From Verrucomicrobiaceae bacterium (GTDB lineage Bacteria; Verrucomicrobiota; Verrucomicrobiae; Verrucomicrobiales; Akkermansiaceae), in assembly GCA_947372405.1 (NCBI GenBank), contig CANBTO010000138.1:1-10327 (forward strand): a stretch of 10,327 nt of DNA, read 5' to 3'. Position numbers and translations under genes: made by a program. The notes beneath the pieces are model-generated. The model did not search any database, had not been told where the DNA came from, and worked only from the letters and a program-made list of their open reading frames with translations. How positions within the stretch are numbered: position 1 is the first letter of the stretch; each line of letters begins with the position of its first letter. Below, piece by piece: positions 5,246 through 10,327 of the stretch.

Positions 5246-6757
5246 ATGATTTCCGCCTTCACGAACACTTGGAAAATCCCGGAACTCCGGGACCGCATCC
5301 TTTTCACTCTCGCACTCATCGTCATCATCCGCCTCGGGGTGCACGTTACGCTTCCCGGCGTGGACGGCACGGTCATCAAGGCATGGTTGGACGACATCCA
5401 GTCCAAGGATCCGAAGAGCGCTACCGGTGGTGTCACCGCGCTTCTAACTGTTTTCTCGGGTGGCGGTCTCCAGCAGGCGGGCATCTTCGCACTGGGCATC
5501 ATGCCCTACATCTCCGCGTCGATCATGGTGCAGTTGCTGACGGCGGTGGTGCCGAAGCTTTCCCGCCTCGCCCGTGAGGACGGCGGCAGACAGAAAATCA
5601 ACCAGTATACGCGCTACATCACCATCGGCATCGCTTTGGTCCAGGGATTCTTCGTCGCGCAGTCGCTCAAAAACCCGGGCAAAATTCCCTATATGTCGGG
5701 CATCGAGCGTTTCGGCACCCTGGTGCCTGACCAGTCGAACCTGTGGATGTTCATGACGGTCATCACCATCGTCGCTGGATGTGTCCTGCTGCTTTGGATC
5801 GCCGATCAGATCACTGACCGCGGCATCGGGAACGGGTCCTCCATCATCATCACCGTCAACATCATCTCCTCATTGCCTGGAGCCCTGATCCAGGCATGGA
5901 AATATTTCGTGACAGGTGACGGCGGTTCGTTCCGTGCCATCATGATGGTCGTCATGATCGCCCTGCTGCTCATCGTCATCGCCGCCACGATCGCCATCAC
6001 GCAGGCACAGCGGCGGATCGCCGTGCAGTATGCCAAGCGTGTGGTCGGTCGCAAGCAGTTCGGCGGACAAACCCAGTATCTTCCTCTCAAGGTCAACTAT
6101 GCCGGCGTGATGCCGATCATTTTCGCCTCGGCGGTACTTTCGCTGCCACCGATGATGCTGCAATACATTCCGGGAATTGCCGGAACCGCATGGGCCACCA
6201 AGGCCTATGGCGAACTCGCCGGCGGCGGCACCTGGTATTACATCCTGGGTGGTATCGGCATCTTCCTGTTCTCCTACTTCTGGGTGGCGATGATGTTCCA
6301 GCCTTCGCAGATCGCGGAAGATCTCAAGCGCAACGGCGGTTATATCCCCGGCGTGCGTCCCGGCAAACCGACGGCGGATTTCCTCGACTTCACGATGACC
6401 CGCCTGACCTTCGCCGGCGCGATCTTCCTCACCGTGATCTTCATCCTGCCAGTGCTCACCGGGAAAATCGTCGATCTGCCGCCCGGTTCGCTGGTGCTCC
6501 ACTTCTTCGGCGGCACCTCGCTGCTCATCATGGTGGGCGTTGTGCTCGACGTGATGCGCCAGGTGGAAACCCAGTTGCTGCAGAAGCATTACGACGGCTT
6601 CCTCCGCAAGGGCAAACTCAAGGGCCGCTACGACCGCCTCAACCAGGGTGGCAACGCCGCTCCACGCACTGCCATTGTTTATCTGTGGACGGTGATCGCG
6701 ATCCTGATCGTAATCGGCATCACGGCATACATCTACAAGAGCATGGGCGCGCATTGA
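5246..6757 (+). CDS. secY: Protein translocase subunit SecY with extra C-terminal membrane segment
   Basis: SecY is the channel of the SecYEG translocon in the inner membrane and moves or inserts nascent proteins with SecA or the ribosome. Ten family membrane segments are visible, starting at TLALIVIIRLGVHV (about 21-36). Landmarks are the plug region FSGGGLQQAGIFALGIMPYISAS (70-92), DRGIGNGSSI (191-200), LPLKVNYAGVMPIIFA (279-294), QPSQIAEDLKRNGGYIPGVRPG (352-373) and VLDVMRQVETQLL (433-445). The product has 503 residues, against 443 in E. coli. Family members normally end near the GKLKGR motif (456-461); here about 42 residues follow, with an eleventh hydrophobic segment TAIVYLWTVIAILIVIGITA (475-494). 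That would place the C-terminus on the periplasmic side. The start is the ATG before ISAFTNTWKIPELRDR, the normal SecY beginning. Confidence 0.97.
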   Translation: MISAFTNTWKIPELRDRILFTLALIVIIRLGVHVTLPGVDGTVIKAWLDDIQSKDPKSATGGVTALLTVFSGGGLQQAGIFALGIMPYISASIMVQLLTAVVPKLSRLAREDGGRQKINQYTRYITIGIALVQGFFVAQSLKNPGKIPYMSGIERFGTLVPDQSNLWMFMTVITIVAGCVLLLWIADQITDRGIGNGSSIIITVNIISSLPGALIQAWKYFVTGDGGSFRAIMMVVMIALLLIVIAATIAITQAQRRIAVQYAKRVVGRKQFGGQTQYLPLKVNYAGVMPIIFASAVLSLPPMMLQYIPGIAGTAWATKAYGELAGGGTWYYILGGIGIFLFSYFWVAMMFQPSQIAEDLKRNGGYIPGVRPGKPTADFLDFTMTRLTFAGAIFLTVIFILPVLTGKIVDLPPGSLVLHFFGGTSLLIMVGVVLDVMRQVETQLLQKHYDGFLRKGKLKGRYDRLNQGGNAAPRTAIVYLWTVIAILIVIGITAYIYKSMGAH

Positions 6758-6895
6758 GCCGTCCCGCCACACGCGCCTGTCAGGGTGCATGTGGAGATGG
6801 CTCATGATTGCATCCCCGCTGCCGGGTGGGTGTACCGGGAGTCCGTGGCTTCTTTGTCCTTGTGATGCCACCACGGAACGGGCTGAACTGGCGGC
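6758..6895. other. Non-coding gap between secY and map; no adk
   Basis: This 138-nt stretch is the place where adk lies in many bacteria; no adenylate kinase remnant is seen. Two weak imperfect inverted repeats are present: GGG-TGCA (from 6784) against TGCA-T-CCC near 6809-6816, and GTGGC (6845-6849) against GCCAC (6867-6871). Neither has a T-run. No convincing promoter is seen either, so map may be transcribed by read-through or from an unrecognised promoter. Confidence 0.4.
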
Positions 6896-6919
6896 GTGAC
6901 GGCGCGGTCATCTCGGCGC

Positions 6920-7762
6920 ATGAACTTCTTCAAATTCGATCTTCGTTCCCTTTTTCCGGTGTCCCGCAAAACCCGCATCCCCATCAAGTCTCCGCGTGAA
7001 ATCGAATTCATGCGGACTGCGGGTGCCATCGCGTCGAAAATCCTGCAGGCTCTCGCGAAGGAAGTGGCTCCTGGCCGCACCACCGGCGAGATCGACCGCC
7101 TTGCCGCCGAATTGATGCGCGAGCATGACTGCAAGAGCGCGTTTCTCGGTTACCGCGGCTTTCCCGGCTACACTTGCATTTCGGTCAACGAAGAGGTCGT
7201 CCACGGCATCGGCGGCGCGCGCCGGATTCTTCCGGGTGATATCGTGAAGATCGACGTGGGCATCGTCAAAAGCGGTTTCATCGGAGACAATGCCACCACC
7301 GTCGCGGCGGGGGATATCCCGTTGGAAACGAAGCGTCTGTTAGCTGCCACCGAACAATCCTTGTTCGAGGCGATCCGCCACGCCCGCGCAGGAAAGAAAC
7401 TCGCCGATCTTTGCGGAGCGGTGGAGGAGTTTGTCGCGCCGCGCGGCTTCACCGTCGTGCGTGAGTTCGTGGGCCATGGCGTGGGTCGCCGTCTTCACGA
7501 GGAACCGCAGGTGCCCAACTTCAGGCCGCAGGGCAAATCGCCGACGCTCATGCCCGGCATGACCCTCGCCATCGAGCCGATGGTCAACGCCGGAGTTCCC
7601 TCCGTCCGCATTCTGGAAGACGGCTGGACCGTAATCACCGAGGACCGCAAACCCTCCGCGCATTTCGAGCATACCGTGCTCGTCACCGCGGGTGAGCCGG
7701 AGATCCTCACTTGGCGTCCGCGCGAGGCACTGCCGGAAATGCTCGGCCTGCCGCCCTGGTGA
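6920..7762 (+). CDS. map: Methionine aminopeptidase, type I
   Basis: The enzyme removes the initiator methionine from nascent proteins in the cytoplasm, using two metal ions. With the ATG at 6920 it has 280 residues and the full set of active-site residues: His95 in EVVHGIGG, Asp112 and Asp123 in VKIDVGIVKSGFIGDNAT, His186 in FVGHGVGRRLHEEPQVPN, Glu219 in MTLAIEPMV and Glu250 in HFEHTVLVT. The pita-bread fold begins at IPIKSPREIEFMRTAG, so about 19 residues (NFFKFDLRSLFPVSRKT) precede the usual start. An in-frame GTG at 6896 would add eight more residues, with no Shine-Dalgarno support. The secY-map neighbourhood is conserved in many bacteria, usually with adk between them and infA after; both are missing here. 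Confidence 0.97.
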   Translation: MNFFKFDLRSLFPVSRKTRIPIKSPREIEFMRTAGAIASKILQALAKEVAPGRTTGEIDRLAAELMREHDCKSAFLGYRGFPGYTCISVNEEVVHGIGGARRILPGDIVKIDVGIVKSGFIGDNATTVAAGDIPLETKRLLAATEQSLFEAIRHARAGKKLADLCGAVEEFVAPRGFTVVREFVGHGVGRRLHEEPQVPNFRPQGKSPTLMPGMTLAIEPMVNAGVPSVRILEDGWTVITEDRKPSAHFEHTVLVTAGEPEILTWRPREALPEMLGLPPW

Positions 7763-7833
7763 GTTCAGTCGCGATCATATCACACTCGACACCCCCGCCC
7801 GGCTGCGGCCAATCTCCGCGTCACGCGGCGCCC

Positions 7834-9201
7834 ATGAACCATCTTCGCATCAACGCCACACGTTTTCTGCCGGCCTTGCTGCTTGCGGTGCTGGGAGCAG
7901 GGCTGTGCACGGTGTTGGTGCACATGGAGAACCGGGCTGTGGCGCAGCAACTCCTCGGCTTTCCGGATTCAGACGTGCAGGCTCATTTGGCGCGCCCGAT
8001 GGTGCTCATGGCGCTTTGTTTCCTGCCGTCCGTTACCGCGTTGTTCTACGCGCTGGGAGGAACGCTGGACCGCTATCTGCTGCGCCAGTTTTTCGGCATC
8101 TTCGCCATCTGCCTGTCCGCGCTGGTGATGATCTGGCTGCTCATCGATCTCAGCGACAAGATCGGGGACATCCGCAGCTCCAAGCACATGCTGCGCATGG
8201 TTGGCATCTACTACGCCACCCGCTCGCCGGCCATCCTGTTGCTGCTGCTGCCATACAGCCTGTTGCTGTCCTTGCTGTATTCGTTGGGGAAGCTTTCCAA
8301 AAGCCGTGAGATCGTGGCCATGATCCAGTCCGGGCGCGGGGTTCTGCGCATCACCATGCCCTTGGTCGTAATCGGTTTTTTCGCCAGCCTTTTCAGCCTT
8401 GGTTTGAACTATCATTGGGCTCCCGTGGCTAACGGTCAGGTGGACGACATCATCGCCGAGGCCAGCGGCAAGGAGGCGACTGAGGCCACCCAGGTGCTCT
8501 ACCGCAATCCCAAGGAACGCCGACTGTGGATGATCGGCACGTTTCCCGCGGACTATCAGAAAGGCAGGCCGCTGCGCAATGTGGAGGTCACGACCACCGG
8601 AAAGGATCAGTCCATCGAAACGCGGATTTCAGCGAGCAGCGCCACCTGGGACCGGCAGCGGCGGCAGTGGGTTTTCGAAAACCCGGTCATCGGACATTTT
8701 TCTCCGGACGGTGCGCCTGAGTATGAGCAGCATGAGGGTCCGCTGAAAGTGGAAACGTGGACGGAGACGCCGTGGCAGCTTATCAAGCCCGGCCTGAGCG
8801 CGGAGTATCTTGGCATCCCTGACCTGAGCACCTGGCTCTCCGGTTACTCGGCGCAGCAGACCTTTGTGGATCCCGAACCGTACCTCACCCAGTGGCACTA
8901 CCGCTGGGCGCTGCCCTTCGCCTGTCTCGTCACCGTTCTGTTAGCCACCCCGCTGTCCATCCATTTCTCGCGCCGTGGTCCCGGCGGGGCCATCGTGCTC
9001 GCGGTCATGCTTTCCGCGCTCATGCTGCTGGTCAGCAACATCGTGCTGGCTCTCGGCGAATCCGGCACGCTCAATCCGGCCGTGGCCGCATGGCTGCCGG
9101 ACACCACCTTCGCCATCATCGGCATCTACCTCTTCCACCGCCGCATCACCGGCAGGCCGATCTATCAGACCCTCCGCGCGCTGCTGCCCGGTGGTGTTTG
9201 A
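7834..9201 (+). CDS. LPS export ABC transporter permease, LptF/LptG family (YjgP/YjgQ)
   Basis: These inner-membrane permeases pair as LptF-LptG, work with the ATPase LptB and pass LPS to LptC/LptA for transport to the outer membrane. The family core starts at LDRYLLRQFFGIFAICL (78-94). Three membrane segments (about 84-108, 131-151, 173-193) precede a periplasmic beta-jellyroll-like domain (about 200-350), and three more follow (357-375, 384-407, 423-436). The closing NPAVAAWLPDTTFAIIGIYLF matches the family AAWLP motif. With the ATG at 7834 the protein has 455 residues, against about 360 in E. coli. Most of the excess is a 77-residue N-terminal part with two more hydrophobic segments (10-30, 56-76). 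The frame is open upstream to 7711, but that would overlap map by 52 nt. F and G cannot be told apart here; no partner is in the window. Confidence 0.9.
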   Translation: MNHLRINATRFLPALLLAVLGAGLCTVLVHMENRAVAQQLLGFPDSDVQAHLARPMVLMALCFLPSVTALFYALGGTLDRYLLRQFFGIFAICLSALVMIWLLIDLSDKIGDIRSSKHMLRMVGIYYATRSPAILLLLLPYSLLLSLLYSLGKLSKSREIVAMIQSGRGVLRITMPLVVIGFFASLFSLGLNYHWAPVANGQVDDIIAEASGKEATEATQVLYRNPKERRLWMIGTFPADYQKGRPLRNVEVTTTGKDQSIETRISASSATWDRQRRQWVFENPVIGHFSPDGAPEYEQHEGPLKVETWTETPWQLIKPGLSAEYLGIPDLSTWLSGYSAQQTFVDPEPYLTQWHYRWALPFACLVTVLLATPLSIHFSRRGPGGAIVLAVMLSALMLLVSNIVLALGESGTLNPAVAAWLPDTTFAIIGIYLFHRRITGRPIYQTLRALLPGGV

Positions 9202-9231
9202 TTTTCATCCCCGAATCCACGTTTCAACCCT

Positions 9232-9873
9232 ATGGCCCTAACAGAACCCTGGCACGTCCGTTCACGCTCCCGCGAATGCGCCGCCACCCAGCGCGCCTTC
9301 GCCGATGGTGAGACCATCGTCACCGCACTCTATCCGGATCCGGAATCCAGCGGCTATCTCCGCCGGGATTATTGTCTTGAGGCGTGGGAGAACCTCCCGG
9401 CCGTGGCGGACAAGCCTTTCTCGTTCTGGAAAACCTCGTTTTCGGCCCCTGGCGGCGTTGACAACACCGACGCCGCCGAAAAACTCAGCGCCGAGGAGAT
9501 CCTCAACCGCCTCGTCGAAGAGGACGAGGACCATACGGAAAACACCCGCTATATCCTCGCCGTGATGCTTGAGCGCCAGAAAATCCTGCGCGAAACGGAC
9601 AGCCAGCGCACTCCCAACGGCATCCTGCGCGTCTACGAGCACCGCAAGTCCGGCACCATCTATCTGATCCGTGATCCGGACATCCCGCTCTCGCAGGTCG
9701 AAGCCGTGCAGAACGAGGTCATCGTCCTGTTGGAAAACAACGGCCGCGTGCCCGAACCGGTTTTTGCGGAAGAATCGGCCGTGCAGGAAAGCGCTCCTGT
9801 GGAAACAGAACATCCGGCAGCGGACGACGAGGAGTCCGTGCCGGATGATGGTGCTTCAGAAGAAGAGGAGTGA
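9232..9873 (+). CDS. Conserved hypothetical protein with acidic tail
   Basis: I do not recognise a named family. The 213-residue product is predicted soluble, with no signal peptide or membrane segment. The N-terminal part (7-70) reads WHVRSRSRECAATQRAF, then ADGETIVTALYPD and GYLRRDYCLEAW, with two cysteines (16 and 48); it is reminiscent of unnamed proteins I associate with Planctomycetes and Verrucomicrobia. A middle part (86-122) is helical (AEEILNRLVEEDEDHTEN, then TRYILAVMLERQKILRE), followed by a strand-rich piece (ILRVYEHRKSGTIYLIRDPD). Residues 177-213 form a disordered tail rich in Glu and Asp, ending EEEE. It lies 30 nt after the LptF/G-type gene, so co-transcription is likely. A link to envelope assembly is only inferred from position. 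The start at 9232 has no Shine-Dalgarno sequence, as is common here. Confidence 0.8.
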   Translation: MALTEPWHVRSRSRECAATQRAFADGETIVTALYPDPESSGYLRRDYCLEAWENLPAVADKPFSFWKTSFSAPGGVDNTDAAEKLSAEEILNRLVEEDEDHTENTRYILAVMLERQKILRETDSQRTPNGILRVYEHRKSGTIYLIRDPDIPLSQVEAVQNEVIVLLENNGRVPEPVFAEESAVQESAPVETEHPAADDEESVPDDGASEEEE

Positions 9874-9885
9874 GCCGCTGGCTCA
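9871..9885. terminator. Small perfect hairpin spanning two convergent stop codons
   Basis: TGAGCC and GGCTCA pair perfectly around GCT. The TGA at 9871-9873 ends the plus-strand gene, and TCA at 9883-9885 is the TGA of the minus-strand gene. A hairpin between convergent genes could serve both transcripts, but the stem is only 6 bp with a 3-base loop. The minus-strand side is followed by a CU-rich tract (CTCCTCTTCTTCT); the plus side has no T-run. Terminator function is therefore uncertain. Confidence 0.35.
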
Positions 9886-10327
9886 ACCGAGGATCTTCGA
9901 GATGAAATCATTGTGCAGGCTGACGTGCATGAAGGCCGTCAGCCCGAAAGTGACACCGCTCGCGCTCAACAGGCAGGCGAAATAGAACAACGGCTTCTTC
10001 TGCGTCAGTGCGGTGATGCCGAACATCGCGATGGCGATGGATAGAAACGCCTCGGTCATGTCGAACTGGTCGTCGAACACATTGATGTCATTGTATTCCT
10101 TTTCAAAGCCTTCCGCCTGGGTCTTGATTTCTGCCTTCTCCTTGTCATATCGGGCGATCTTCTCCTCATACTTTTGGATCGCCGCTTCGCTGCCGGGTTT
10201 GTTCTCCGTCTTGAGCATGTCGAGTGCGTTTTCAGCGATGGCCTGTTTGGTGCTCTTGGACTGGAAATAGGACCATGCGTTGAGGCCGTGCGCCTGCGCC
10301 TGGGACATCGCCTGGACGACGTTGCCG
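9883..10327 (-). CDS. DUF4337-like membrane protein (5' end outside window)
   Basis: The frame runs off the right edge of the window without a start; the ATG at 10308 is probably internal, since the codons before it (GNVVQA) continue a similar helical pattern. The visible part reads NAWSYFQSKSTKQAIAE, a charged coiled-coil stretch (KYEEKIARYDKEKAEIKTQA), then two membrane segments (AFLSIAIAMFGITAL; LFYFACLLSASGVTFGLTAF) and the end ISKILG. This layout of a W-Y-Q-K-S segment, coiled coil and two C-terminal membrane helices is what I know from DUF4337 proteins, which also have an N-terminal membrane helix, here missing with the 5' end. The function of the family is unknown. It is the only minus-strand gene and marks the end of the operon. 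Confidence 0.72.
   Translation of the reverse strand, partial: GNVVQAMSQAQAHGLNAWSYFQSKSTKQAIAENALDMLKTENKPGSEAAIQKYEEKIARYDKEKAEIKTQAEGFEKEYNDINVFDDQFDMTEAFLSIAIAMFGITALTQKKPLFYFACLLSASGVTFGLTAFMHVSLHNDFISKILG

Noticed and set aside
6784..6871. Terminator after secY
   Set aside because: The inverted repeats are short and interrupted, with no T-run; I could not support a terminator call.
5870..6874. Long open frame on the minus strand (334 codons) opposite secY
   Set aside because: It is the complement of a clear secY gene, with a His/Asp-rich composition typical of antisense frames in GC-rich DNA.
6896..6919. GTG at 6896 as the start of map
   Set aside because: It adds only MTARSSRR before an ATG; no ribosome site supports it, and the family core begins well downstream of either start.
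6808..6999. Small plus-strand frame in the secY-map gap starting at TTG
   Set aside because: It runs into map in another frame, has no Shine-Dalgarno sequence and an odd Arg/Pro/Gly composition.
7711..7833. Upstream in-frame extension of the LptF/G-type gene
   Set aside because: It would overlap the end of map by 52 nt and encodes a non-hydrophobic Ser/Pro-rich stretch; the ATG at 7834 follows the CCATG start pattern of the neighbours.
1..10327. CRISPR array, tRNA or rRNA gene, insertion sequence, phage or defence genes
   Set aside because: I saw no regular spaced repeats, cloverleaf, rRNA stretch, transposase or nuclease motifs on either strand by reading; the window is core-genome content.

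Overview
The window is a ribosomal-protein gene cluster (the S10/spc type) read left to right, followed by secY, map and a short envelope-related tail. The base composition is GC-rich, but the spacers between genes are AT/C-rich. Several traits point to the PVC group and most likely to Verrucomicrobiota: non-Shine-Dalgarno starts, no rpsN (S14) or rpmD (L30) at their usual places, a 503-residue SecY, an LptF/LptG-type permease, a DUF4337-like protein and a conserved unknown protein. The phylum is an inference from protein character and gene order; no marker here was searched against a database.

Positions 1-5139 hold a dense one-strand operon: rpsC (3' end only), rplP, rpmC, rpsQ, rplN, rplX, rplE, rpsH, rplF, rplR, rpsE, rplO. 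Gaps are 20-70 nt. Almost none has a Shine-Dalgarno sequence (rplP has a clear one, rplF a weak one), and most starts are preceded by C. S3 has a Gly/Arg/Asp-rich C-terminal tail. S5 has a Gly/Gln/Arg-rich N-terminal extension of about 65 residues. Both proteins sit at the mRNA entry side of the small subunit. Two gaps (rpsQ-rplN and rpsE-rplO) carry related copies of an AT-rich intergenic repeat; the second is a long imperfect palindrome.

Positions 5140-6757 hold a 106-nt gap with a strong 11-bp hairpin and a possible promoter, then secY. SecY has the usual ten membrane segments plus a predicted eleventh at its C-terminus. Positions 6758-7762 hold a gap without adk and then type I methionine aminopeptidase (map). 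The usual infA-rpmJ-rpsM-rpsK-rpoA-rplQ block does not follow.

Positions 7763-9873 hold an LPS-export permease of the LptF/LptG family with two extra N-terminal membrane segments, and a conserved hypothetical protein 30 nt downstream, probably co-transcribed. From 9883 to the window end a gene on the minus strand (DUF4337-like membrane protein, 5' end outside the window) converges on it. The two stop codons form the outer ends of one small perfect hairpin.

Together the genes make ribosome parts, the channel that takes nascent membrane proteins, the enzyme that trims their initiator methionine, and a component of outer-membrane LPS export. I see no mobile element, CRISPR array, rRNA or tRNA, and no convincing undescribed multi-gene system. 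The more unusual signals are the S3/S5 tails, the start-site context, the SecY and LptF/G extensions, the palindromic repeat and a recurring CTGTTAGC octamer.
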